A DNA stretch of 64,000 nucleotides from Gammaproteobacteria bacterium (lineage in GTDB: Bacteria; Pseudomonadota; Gammaproteobacteria; JAJPIJ01): NCBI GenBank assembly GCA_022071965.1, contig JAJVIQ010000013.1, positions 111,023 to 175,022 of the forward strand, read 5' to 3'. The notes beneath the pieces are model-generated. The model was not told where the DNA came from. It did not search any database and was given only the letters and a program-made list of their open reading frames with translations. The translations under genes and the position numbers were made by a program. Each line of letters opens with the position of its first letter. Position 1 is the stretch's first letter. Below, one piece after another: positions 37,685 through 45,734 of this stretch.

Positions 37685-39427
37685 ATGACCGGGGCACCGC
37701 CCGACATCCTGCCCGGCATCGTGGCGTTCTGCCTGGTCACGGCCGCCCTGCTGGCGGTGCCGCTCTCGATGCTGATCCTGTTTCTCTACAGGCGCGCGGT
37801 GTCGCGGCACATGCGCGCCGCGAGCCAGCTCGGGGCGGCCGACGACAGCGAGAACGCGGCGTACGATGCGGTCTCCGCGCCGCTGTTCCCGGCCCGGTCG
37901 CGGCCGCTCGAGGTGGTGATGGAGGACGCCGCGGAGATGGGTGCGGTCGGCAATTGCGACGCGCAGCTCGTGCGCGGAGCGCTGACCGGCCCGTGGCGCA
38001 ACGGCATCGTGTATGCCTTGGGCGGCCTGGCCTTCGCGGCGGTCATGACCGGCGCCGTCATGCTGGCCGAGCAGGGCGAGCCGCCGGCGTACACGAAGTA
38101 TGCCGCGCTGCTGTGGACATACCTCTGGCCGGCGATGATCGCGCTGCTGCTCACGGCCGCGTACAGCCACGCCCAGCGCGCGTGGATCGTGGCCGGCTAT
38201 CTTGCCGTGGTCGCCGCGCTCGCCGTGATCGCCATGGCGCGCAATGCGGAGGCAAGGCCCTGGGATCTGCTGCTGTTCTGGAGTCCGGGGGGCGGCATCC
38301 CGATGTTGCTGGCCCTCGCTTTCCTGCTGCGCGCCGTGCGTTCGGTCGGCACCCCGGTCGCGACACTGATGCTGACCGGCGCCATCGGCGCCCACCTGGC
38401 CGCCGGCTGGATCGGTGCCGGCGAGGATGGCGTACGCGGTTCCGCCACGGCCGGCGGCGTGCTCGCCATCGAGGGCTACGGCCTGTTCATCGGGCTCGTC
38501 CTGTTCGGTTTCCTCCTCGCCATGATCGGCGGATGGTTGCTGGTGCGCTGGGTCTGCAGGCGCTACGACCGCAAGCTGCTGGGCGAGCAGGCCCTGATCG
38601 TCGATTCGATGTGGCTGCTGTTCGCGGTTGCGCACAGTGTCGATCTGATGTACTACGGCAGCGGATGGGTCGTGTTCGCGCTGGTGGCGTTCGCTGCCTA
38701 CAAGCTGGTGGCGCATGCCGGATTCACGCTGTTGTCGGCGGTCGCGCTGCCCGCGTTGCGGCGGCATCTGCTGCTGTTGCGCGTGATCGGATCCGGCAGG
38801 CGCAGCGAATCGTTATTTGATGACCTCCGCAACCTCTGGCAGCACGTCGGCAGCGTTGCCATGGTCGCCGGGCCGGATCTCATCACGCGCATGATCGAAC
38901 CGCACGAGGTGCTCGAGTTCCTCACCGGGCGGCTCTCGCGCCGGTTCGTCGCCGGCCGCGCGGACCTCGAGGAACGGCTGCAGCTGCTCGACGACCGGCA
39001 GGACCCGGACGGGCGCTACCGCATCAACGAGTTCTTCTGTCACGACAGCACCTGGCAGATGACGGTCAGGCGGCTGGCGATGACGAGCGATGCGGTGCTC
39101 GTGGATCTGCGCGGCTTCGAGGCCCGCCACCTCGGCTGCACCTTCGAGATCGGCGCGCTGATCGGCAGTGTCAGTCTCTCGAAGGTCGTGTTCCTGACCG
39201 ACGCGGGCACCGATCACGCACTGCTGGAAAACGTGCTGCAGGAGCAGTGGAGCAAGCGCTCCGCACGCGGGCCGCTGGTGCCCGTGGGCTCCACGGCGCG
39301 GGTCGTACGCATGTCGACGCGCACCGCCGGCAGCATGCGGCGGCTGCTCGAGCTGCTGCTGCCCGCGCGGCCGCCGCGCGAGGATCGATACGCCGACAGT
39401 CATCGCTCCGCCGGCATCGCGGCCTGA
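37685..39427 (+). CDS. Polytopic membrane protein with C-terminal TIR/deoxyribosyltransferase-like domain
   Basis: A 580-residue protein. A first membrane helix near residues 12-35 is followed by a cytosolic stretch and about eight further hydrophobic segments to residue 370. The last about 200 residues are soluble: SVAMVAGPDLITRMIEPHEVLEF, then MTSDAVLVDLRGFEARHLGCTFEIGAL and KVVFLTDAG. The SDxVLxDL...GxxxEIGxA pattern matches the active-site region of the TIR/nucleoside deoxyribosyltransferase-like fold, with Glu488 in the position of the catalytic Glu. I do not know a named family with this architecture. A membrane-anchored nucleotide-cleaving effector is a plausible inference given the TIR and SLOG neighbours. 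Confidence 0.68.
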   Translation: MTGAPPDILPGIVAFCLVTAALLAVPLSMLILFLYRRAVSRHMRAASQLGAADDSENAAYDAVSAPLFPARSRPLEVVMEDAAEMGAVGNCDAQLVRGALTGPWRNGIVYALGGLAFAAVMTGAVMLAEQGEPPAYTKYAALLWTYLWPAMIALLLTAAYSHAQRAWIVAGYLAVVAALAVIAMARNAEARPWDLLLFWSPGGGIPMLLALAFLLRAVRSVGTPVATLMLTGAIGAHLAAGWIGAGEDGVRGSATAGGVLAIEGYGLFIGLVLFGFLLAMIGGWLLVRWVCRRYDRKLLGEQALIVDSMWLLFAVAHSVDLMYYGSGWVVFALVAFAAYKLVAHAGFTLLSAVALPALRRHLLLLRVIGSGRRSESLFDDLRNLWQHVGSVAMVAGPDLITRMIEPHEVLEFLTGRLSRRFVAGRADLEERLQLLDDRQDPDGRYRINEFFCHDSTWQMTVRRLAMTSDAVLVDLRGFEARHLGCTFEIGALIGSVSLSKVVFLTDAGTDHALLENVLQEQWSKRSARGPLVPVGSTARVVRMSTRTAGSMRRLLELLLPARPPREDRYADSHRSAGIAA

Positions 39428-39511
39428 GCCGGGGGCGCCGGTGCAGGTACTGCTCCATGGCGGGGGCGGGCGGCCCTCCGCACCTTCGCGCCGGGATGCT
39501 ACGATGCGGCG

Positions 39512-40234
39512 GTGATTCCGCTTCGTCCAGTATCTCCCGCGCGCGCGCCAGGCGTGGTGTTCGCGACCATGCTGATGTTCGCCGGTTGTGGCGGCGCTCG
39601 CGGGACGTTGTTTCCGCTCGACGCGGGCCGGTCATGGGACTACTCCGTGACGACGACGGTGCTCGACCAGACTGTCCGCTCCACGATGCAGGTGCGCGCG
39701 CTGGGCACGGTCGACGGAGAGGACGGGCCGGTCGGCGTGATCGAGTATCCTGGCAATGCCCGCGGCTACTACGTGAGCGACAGCGATGGCGTACGGCGCG
39801 TGGCCACGCGCCGCGGCATCGACGGCCGGATGCGTCGCGACGGCCCGAAGCATTTCATACTGCGCTCGCCCTTTGCCGTCGGCACCAAGTGGTCGCTCAC
39901 CAGCCAGTTGACGCTCGTGGAGAGCGTCTTTTACGAGGCCGGCGAGCGCATCCGCGATCGCGAGGTACCGGTGACGCTCGACTTTTCGATCGCATCGGCC
40001 GGGGAGACCGTCACCGTGCCGGCGGGCACGTTCCGTGACTGCCTGAAGGTGAGCGCCTCGGGCAGCGCGATCGTGCGGGTGAATCAGGGGGCGAACTTCG
40101 GCCACGTCGACGTCGAGCACACCGACTGGTACGCCCCGGGCGTGGGACTGGTGCGATCGGAGCGCCGCGAGTCCTCCGGCAGCCCTTATCTGAAATCCGG
40201 CGTCTACGTGCAGGAACTTGCCGGCTACCGCTGA
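39512..40234 (+). CDS. Uncharacterised lipoprotein
   Basis: A 240-residue predicted lipoprotein. An N-terminal hydrophobic stretch ends in the lipobox-like FAGC (Cys26). The mature protein begins with LFPLDAGRSWDYSV and later has TVPAGTFRDCLKV, a pattern seen in beta-rich hypothetical lipoproteins of unknown role. It starts with GTG at 39512, because downstream Met codons would leave too short a signal peptide. It follows the membrane protein by 84 bases on the same strand. No function is assigned. Confidence 0.7.
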   Translation: MIPLRPVSPARAPGVVFATMLMFAGCGGARGTLFPLDAGRSWDYSVTTTVLDQTVRSTMQVRALGTVDGEDGPVGVIEYPGNARGYYVSDSDGVRRVATRRGIDGRMRRDGPKHFILRSPFAVGTKWSLTSQLTLVESVFYEAGERIRDREVPVTLDFSIASAGETVTVPAGTFRDCLKVSASGSAIVRVNQGANFGHVDVEHTDWYAPGVGLVRSERRESSGSPYLKSGVYVQELAGYR

Positions 40235-40246
40235 TCCCGGACCGTC

Positions 40247-40804
40247 TCAGGCCTCGGCGCGCAGGCGCGAGAGCAGGGCGTCGCGGGTCTTCTCGTAGGC
40301 GTCCTGTGCCGAGTAGGTCGCGTTGATGATCCAGCCTCCGGGCCGCTCCTTCGCGACGGCCGTCGCCGCCGTCAGGCGCGGGTCGTTGATCTCGGTGTTG
40401 GCCGCGACCCTCGCGTCCGGCGCTCCGCCGCTCGCGTCGATGCGCGTCGACGGGGTCCACTGGTAGGGGTCGCGTCCGCCGTAGGCCATGTTGACCATCC
40501 AGCCGCCTGGCCGGATCTCGGGCGTGGCCTCCGCCACCGGTTGCGCCGTCGGTGCGGCGCCCGGCGCCGCCGCGGTCGCGGCAGCCTCCGCGGCGCCATC
40601 CTTGCGGAAGGCCTTCTCCGCCAGCACCCCCGCGAAGGCGATGCCGGCGCCGATCGGCCCGCCGATCAGGCCGCCGCCGGCGATGCGCAGGATGTCGATG
40701 AAGGAGATGCCTTTGCCGCCGAACAGCTTCGCTCCGGCGGAAGTGCCGGCCTGCGCGCTGGTGCTGGCGGCGGCATCGGCCCCCGCGATGGTTGCGACTG
40801 CCAT
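40247..40804 (-). CDS. Glycine-zipper protein with an internal motif repeat
   Basis: A 185-residue protein of unknown family. Residues about 35-65 form a Gly/Ala-rich hydrophobic segment (GGGLIGGPIGAGIAFAGVL) like a glycine zipper that could insert in membranes. An Ala/Pro-rich linker follows. Two related motifs start at Arg98 (RPGGWMVNMAYGGRDPY) and Arg154 (RPGGWIINATYSAQDAY), 56 residues apart. The ATG at 40804 was chosen over a longer start at 40855. It converges on the preceding lipoprotein gene with 12 bases between stops. Confidence 0.65.
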   Translation of the reverse strand: MAVATIAGADAAASTSAQAGTSAGAKLFGGKGISFIDILRIAGGGLIGGPIGAGIAFAGVLAEKAFRKDGAAEAAATAAAPGAAPTAQPVAEATPEIRPGGWMVNMAYGGRDPYQWTPSTRIDASGGAPDARVAANTEINDPRLTAATAVAKERPGGWIINATYSAQDAYEKTRDALLSRLRAEA

Positions 40805-41005
40805 GTGTGCGTGGCTCCGTACTGGATGCCAGGCACTCAGCAACTCGCGTTCCAAGCGCGCAACTCCCTGATTATCAGGAAGACGACGTCGACGGCCGGC
40901 GTCGGCGCGGCAATAACGTGCAGGTCGGCGCGGGCCGGTCCCTGCCGCCTCGGGGAAACGGCTTGCCGCGGCCGGGGTCCGGCCGGCCGCCGGCAGCGGC
41001 GGCGG

Positions 41006-42370
41006 TCAGCGGATCCAGACCGTCTTCACGTTGGTGAATTCGCGGATGCCGTGCGAGGAGCACTCGCGGCCGAACCCGGAGGCCTTCACGCCCCCGAACG
41101 GCAGGCGCGGGTCGCTCTTGACCAGTCCGTTGACAAAGGTCATTCCGCTCTCCAGCCCCCGCGCCACGCGCTCGCCGCGCGCCGCGTCGCGGGTCCAGAC
41201 GCTCCCGCCGAGGCCATAGCGCGAGCCGTTGGCCACGCGCACGGCCTCGGACTCGTCCTCGACACGGATGACGATCGCCACCGGCCCGAACAACTCCTCC
41301 TCGTAGGCGCGCACGCCCGGCGTGACGCGATCGAGGATGGACGGCGCGTAGTACCAGCCGGGTCCGGCGAGCGGCTCGCAGCCCGTGACCGCGAGCGCGC
41401 CCTTCGAGAGGCTGTCGCGCACCTGCGCGTGCAGGCCGTCACGCAGGTCCGCACGCGCCATCGGCGCGAGGGTGGTGGATTCCTGCATCGGATCGCCGGG
41501 CCGAAGATGCTCCACGCCCGCCTTGAAGCGGGCGAGGAACTCATCGGCGATGCCCCGGGTGACGATGAAGCGCTTGGCCGCGATGCAGCTCTGGCCGGCG
41601 TTCATGTAGCGTGCCGTCACGGCGGTGGACACGGCGAGATCGAGATCGGCATCCTCCAGCACGATGAACGGGTCCGAACCGCCGAGCTCGAGCACCACCT
41701 TCTTCAGCGCCGCGCCCGCGCGCTGCGCCACCTTCCGCCCCGCGGCCTCGCTGCCGGTGAGCGTGACCCCACGTACGCGCGGATCATCGATGATGCGCCC
41801 GGTCTGCTCGGTGTCGATGAACAGCGAGCGGAAGACGCCGCGAGGGAATCCCGCCTGCGTGAACACCTCCTCGATGGCGAGCGCGCAGCGCGGCACGTTG
41901 GGGGCGTGCTTGAGGAGCCCGCAATTGCCCGCCATGACGCCCGGGGCGGCGAACCGGAAGGCCTGCCAGAACGGGAAGTTCCACGGCATGATCGCCAGCA
42001 CCACGCCGAGCGGCTGGTAGGCGACGTAGCTGCGGCTGGCGTCGGTGGCGACCTCCTCGTCGCCGAGCATGCGGGCGGCCTCATCGGCGTAGTACTCGCA
42101 CACCCATGCGCACTTCTCGATCTCCCCGCGCGCCTCCCTGACGAGCTTGCCCATCTCCGTGGCGATGATCGCCGCGAACTCGTCGCGGCGCGTGCGCAGC
42201 ACCTCCCCGGCGCGCCGCATCGGCACGGCGCGCTCGGCGATCGGCGTGGCGCGCCATCGCGCGGAGGCGGCGCTGGCTTCCGCGAGCGCATCCTGAAGCT
42301 CGCCTTCGCTCAGGAACGGGTAGGACTGCAGACGCTCGCCGGTGGCGGGGTTGACGGTCTCGAACTTCAT
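41006..42370 (-). CDS. Aldehyde dehydrogenase, succinate-semialdehyde dehydrogenase-like
   Basis: A 454-residue NAD(P)-dependent aldehyde dehydrogenase. It begins FETVNPATGE, has the cofactor-binding VVLAIMPWNFPFWQ, the general-base Glu in LELGGSDPF and the catalytic Cys in NAGQSCIAAKR. The NPATGE start, the overall length and the Trp-Asn-Phe-Pro motif resemble the Sad/YneI branch of succinate-semialdehyde dehydrogenases. It would oxidise succinic semialdehyde or a similar small aldehyde in the cytosol. Exact substrate is not certain. Confidence 0.92.
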   Translation of the reverse strand: MKFETVNPATGERLQSYPFLSEGELQDALAEASAASARWRATPIAERAVPMRRAGEVLRTRRDEFAAIIATEMGKLVREARGEIEKCAWVCEYYADEAARMLGDEEVATDASRSYVAYQPLGVVLAIMPWNFPFWQAFRFAAPGVMAGNCGLLKHAPNVPRCALAIEEVFTQAGFPRGVFRSLFIDTEQTGRIIDDPRVRGVTLTGSEAAGRKVAQRAGAALKKVVLELGGSDPFIVLEDADLDLAVSTAVTARYMNAGQSCIAAKRFIVTRGIADEFLARFKAGVEHLRPGDPMQESTTLAPMARADLRDGLHAQVRDSLSKGALAVTGCEPLAGPGWYYAPSILDRVTPGVRAYEEELFGPVAIVIRVEDESEAVRVANGSRYGLGGSVWTRDAARGERVARGLESGMTFVNGLVKSDPRLPFGGVKASGFGRECSSHGIREFTNVKTVWIR

Positions 42371-42415
42371 CGTGGGTGCTCTCGGGTTGGCGATGTAACG
42401 TTCTCAGGGCGGCTT

Positions 42416-42832
42416 TTAGCCCTGTTCCCACGGCAGGCCGCGAAAACGCCAGCCGTTGATCGTGCTGCGATGACGCCGGCCATCCTTCTCGCCCTCGAAT
42501 CCCTCCTCGACGTTGTAGACGCGGCGGAAGCCCTGGCGAACCAGCTCTTCGCCGGCCGCCAGCGAGCGTGCGCCGCTGCGGCACAGGAGATATACCGGCC
42601 TGCCCTCCGGCGCGGCCCCGCCGTCCGTGCGCAGCAGCTCACGCACCGCATCGACGAATCCCGGATTGATCCTCCACTCCGGAAACTCCTTCCAGGGCAC
42701 GTGCAGTGCGCCGATCGGATGTCCGACGTAGTCGAACTCGATGCGGCTGCGCACGTCGATCAGCACCGCCGTCGGGTCGGCGGCGATCTGCGCGTGTGCG
42801 TGCACGGGATCGACCCTGTTGACGCTGGTCAT
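42416..42832 (-). CDS. Rhodanese-like domain protein
   Basis: A 138-residue single-domain rhodanese. LIDVRSRIEFDYVGHPIGALHVPW is the conserved N-terminal part, and the active-site loop CRSGARS holds the catalytic Cys that can carry a persulphide. The C-terminal YNVEEGFEG is typical of this branch. It may act in sulphur transfer or detoxification. It lies 45 bases upstream of the aldehyde dehydrogenase gene on the same strand and diverges from the phosphatase gene. Confidence 0.92.
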   Translation of the reverse strand: MTSVNRVDPVHAHAQIAADPTAVLIDVRSRIEFDYVGHPIGALHVPWKEFPEWRINPGFVDAVRELLRTDGGAAPEGRPVYLLCRSGARSLAAGEELVRQGFRRVYNVEEGFEGEKDGRRHRSTINGWRFRGLPWEQG

Positions 42833-42943
42833 TCGTGAGGTTCCTCGGCATCTGCGCGGGCAGGTGCGGGCCGAACCAATGTAGAGCGGCGAGGCGCGGG
42901 TGTAAAGTGAAGGGCCCGGCGCATCGCCTTCGTTGTTTGCCGA

Positions 42944-42949
42944 TATAAT
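42944..42949 (+). promoter_or_regulatory. -10 element immediately before the exopolyphosphatase gene
   Basis: A perfect TATAAT ends 8 bases before the ATG at 42958. The usual -35 position carries no recognisable box. Transcription would start at or within a few bases of the ATG, giving a leaderless mRNA. Confidence 0.5.
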
Positions 42950-42957
42950 CCGCCGCC

Positions 42958-44451
42958 ATGGGGAACGAATCTCAGTGCGCCGCCGCGGTGGACCTCGGTT
43001 CCAACAGCTTTCACATGATCGTCGCGGAGGTCGATGAGTCCCGCCTGAAGGTCATCGACAAGATGCGCGAGATGGTGCGCCTGGCCGGCGGCCTGGACGA
43101 GAAGAACCGTTTGAGCGAGGAGGTGATGCAGCGCGCGGTGGAATGCCTGCGCCGCTTCGGGCAGCGGCTGCGCGCGGTTCCGAGCGGGCGGGTGCGCGCG
43201 GTGGGCACCAACACGCTGCGCAAGGCGCGCAACAGCGCGCAGTTCATTGGCCGCGCCGAGGACGCGCTCGGTCATGCAATCGACATCATTGCCGGCCACG
43301 AGGAGGCGCGCCTCATCTATCTGGGCGTATCCCACAGCCTGGAGGACGACAGCCGGCGCAGGCTGGTGGTCGACATCGGCGGTGGCAGCACCGAGATCAT
43401 CCTCGGACGCAAGTTCGAGCCCAGGCGCATGGAGAGCCTGCACATGGGCTGCGTCGGCTCGAGTCTGCGCTTTTTCCCCGATGGCCGGATCACCGCCGAG
43501 CGGATGCGCGCGGCGGAGATCGCCGCGCTGCAGGAGCTGGAGCCCATCGCGACGGTATACCGCGAGATCGGCTGGGAGACCTCGATCGGTGCCTCCGGCA
43601 CGGTGCTGGCCATCGCCGAGGCGGTGCACGACGCCGGCTGGTGCAAGGACGGCATCAGCGCCGCGGCGCTGAAGAAGCTCTCCAAGGCGCTGGTGGCGGC
43701 GGGCAATGCCGCGGACGTGAAGATGGCGGGCGTGACGGCGGAGCGCGCGCCGGTCTTCCCGGGCGGGGTGGCCATCCTCACGGCCGTTTTCGAGGCGCTG
43801 GAGATCGAGCAGATGAGCTGCGCCAGCGGCGCGCTGCGCGAGGGGCTGATCTACGACCTCGCCGGCCGTCTGCAGCAGGACGACATCCGCGAGCGCACCG
43901 TGGCGGACCTCGCCGATCGCTACCGCATCGACGCAACGCAGGCCGACGGGGTGAAGCGCAAGGCGGTTGCCCTCTGGGAGATGGTGCGGGAGGAATGGCA
44001 GCTCGACACGGAGGAGTACCAGCGGCTGCTCGGCTGGGCGGCGTGCCTGCACGAGATCGGACTGTCGATCTCGCACAGTCAGTATCACAAGCACAGCGCC
44101 TATCTGCTGAACAACCTCGACATGCCGGGGTTTTCGCGCGGCGAGCAGCAACGGATGGCCTTCCTGGTGCGCGCGCATCGCCGCAAGTTCCCGCTGACCG
44201 AACTGCAGGCGCTGCCGGACGACGACGTGCAGCCCGTGCGCCGCCTGTGCGTGCTGCTGCGGCTGGCGGTGCTGCTGCACCGGGCACGCGCCAATGCCGA
44301 GATGCCGCGCATCGAGGTGGAGGTCGACGGCGAAACGCTGAAGCTGCGCTTTCCGGAAGACTGGCTGCAGACGCACCCGTTGACCGCCGCGGACCTGGAG
44401 CTCGAGGGCGACTACCTGAAGGCCGCGGGATTCAGGCTCAAGAGCCGCTGA
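42958..44451 (+). CDS. ppx: Ppx/GppA family exopolyphosphatase
   Basis: A 497-residue phosphatase of the ASKHA fold. It has AAVDLGSNSFHMIV (phosphate 1 motif), VRAVGTNTLRKARN, the phosphate 2 motif VVDIGGGSTEI, and a C-terminal HD-like helical domain (about 320-490; LHEIGLSISHSQYHKH). It either hydrolyses polyphosphate or converts pppGpp to ppGpp; the sequence does not separate the two. It stands upstream of hemX on the same strand, 124 bases away. Confidence 0.94.
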   Translation: MGNESQCAAAVDLGSNSFHMIVAEVDESRLKVIDKMREMVRLAGGLDEKNRLSEEVMQRAVECLRRFGQRLRAVPSGRVRAVGTNTLRKARNSAQFIGRAEDALGHAIDIIAGHEEARLIYLGVSHSLEDDSRRRLVVDIGGGSTEIILGRKFEPRRMESLHMGCVGSSLRFFPDGRITAERMRAAEIAALQELEPIATVYREIGWETSIGASGTVLAIAEAVHDAGWCKDGISAAALKKLSKALVAAGNAADVKMAGVTAERAPVFPGGVAILTAVFEALEIEQMSCASGALREGLIYDLAGRLQQDDIRERTVADLADRYRIDATQADGVKRKAVALWEMVREEWQLDTEEYQRLLGWAACLHEIGLSISHSQYHKHSAYLLNNLDMPGFSRGEQQRMAFLVRAHRRKFPLTELQALPDDDVQPVRRLCVLLRLAVLLHRARANAEMPRIEVEVDGETLKLRFPEDWLQTHPLTAADLELEGDYLKAAGFRLKSR

Positions 44452-44575
44452 ACGCAACCGCCGCACGCGCCCGCCACCCAAGGGAATCGCCGCTGCCCGC
44501 GGCCGGGCGGGGACTACTTGCAGCGCGCGCGCATACATCATTTAATGCCGTGAATATCGTTTGAGCCAGCCAGGT

Positions 44576-45724
44576 ATGACGGAATCGTCGGTCTCCCCGG
44601 ACAAGCAGATCATCGACGCCAAGATTGTGCCGGCCGTCGGCGGATCGAATCGCTGGGCGTTGCTGGCCGTGGTCGTGGCGGTCGCCGCGGCGGTGCTGGC
44701 GGCGTCCGCGCTGATCCGGACGCAGCGAGTGATGGAGGCGGTGCGCAGCGAGCACGCCTCGGCACTGGCCGGTGTGAACGAGAAACTCGAAAGTCTCGGC
44801 GGCCGTCTCGAGGCGGCCACCGCCGCCGGCGAGCGGGCCAGGGACACGAGCGAGCAGACGGATCGCCGCGTGAACGAACTCGTCGCCGCGCAGGCGGCGT
44901 TGCAGGAGGAAACCTCCAGGGCGCTCGCCGCGATCAGACAGGCGCAGGGCGCCGGCGCGGGTCAGTCCGACGCGATCTGGGTCCTGCGCGAGGTGCATTA
45001 CCTGCTGACCGTCGCGGAGCAGCGATTGCGGTTGGATCGCGACGTTGCCACGGCCACGGCGGCCCTGGAGAGCGTCGATCGCCGGCTGGCCGATCGCGAC
45101 GATCCGGCGCTCATCCCGGTGCGCGAGAAGGTGATCGCGGATCTCAATGCGCTGCGCGCCGTGGCGCCGGTGGACACCTCGGGATTGACGCTCACGCTTG
45201 CGGATCTGCTGACGCGGGTGGAGAAGCTGCCGCTGAAGGCCGGCGACGTCGAGCCCTCGGCGAACGCCGCGCCGGACGGCGGCGACGGCACGGCGGCCGG
45301 CGAGTGGCAGGCCGTCGGCTGGCGCCAGGCGCTCAGGCGCATCTGGACGGATCTGGTGCGTCTGGTCGACATCAAGAGCATGGAGGTGCCCGACGACGTC
45401 ATCTTCGATCCCGGCAAGCGCTATCTGCTGCAGCAGAATCTCCGGCTGGAGCTGGCTGCCGCGCGGCTGGAGGTCCTGCGCGGCGATACGGCCAATTTCC
45501 GCGCCACGCTGGCGCGCGTGGACGAGCTGCTGGAACGCTATTACGACACGCGTAGCCCGGAGGTTTCGGGCATGCGCGCGACGCTTGCGCCGATGGCGAG
45601 CCTGGAGCTCTCGCCCGAGCTGCCGAGCCTGCAGGACGCGCTGGAACTCGTGCGTCGGCAGTTGAGCACCACGGTCCGGGCGGCCGGGAACGTGAACGTC
45701 GAAGCGGCGCCGGCCGCGCCCTGA
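44576..45724 (+). CDS. hemX: HemX, membrane-anchored haem-biosynthesis-associated protein
   Basis: A 382-residue protein with a short cytoplasmic N terminus, one transmembrane helix (ALLAVVVAVAAAVLAASAL), a coiled coil about 65-130, and the HemX domain (WVLREVHYLLTVAEQRLRL, about 140 onward; ERYYDTRSPEVSGM). HemX-family proteins are linked to tetrapyrrole synthesis, though the enzymatic role is unproven. ATG at 44576 is preferred to TTG at 44561. hemY follows by 10 bases. The usual upstream hemC and hemD are absent here. Confidence 0.93.
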   Translation: MTESSVSPDKQIIDAKIVPAVGGSNRWALLAVVVAVAAAVLAASALIRTQRVMEAVRSEHASALAGVNEKLESLGGRLEAATAAGERARDTSEQTDRRVNELVAAQAALQEETSRALAAIRQAQGAGAGQSDAIWVLREVHYLLTVAEQRLRLDRDVATATAALESVDRRLADRDDPALIPVREKVIADLNALRAVAPVDTSGLTLTLADLLTRVEKLPLKAGDVEPSANAAPDGGDGTAAGEWQAVGWRQALRRIWTDLVRLVDIKSMEVPDDVIFDPGKRYLLQQNLRLELAAARLEVLRGDTANFRATLARVDELLERYYDTRSPEVSGMRATLAPMASLELSPELPSLQDALELVRRQLSTTVRAAGNVNVEAAPAAP

Positions 45725-45734
45725 TATTCCCCCC

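Noticed and set aside
25688..40804. Search for gasdermin, integrase, transposase or attachment sites in the accessory region
   Set aside because: None is recognisable. The tRNA lies 20 kb away and has no repeated 3' end near the region, so a mobile island is not supported.
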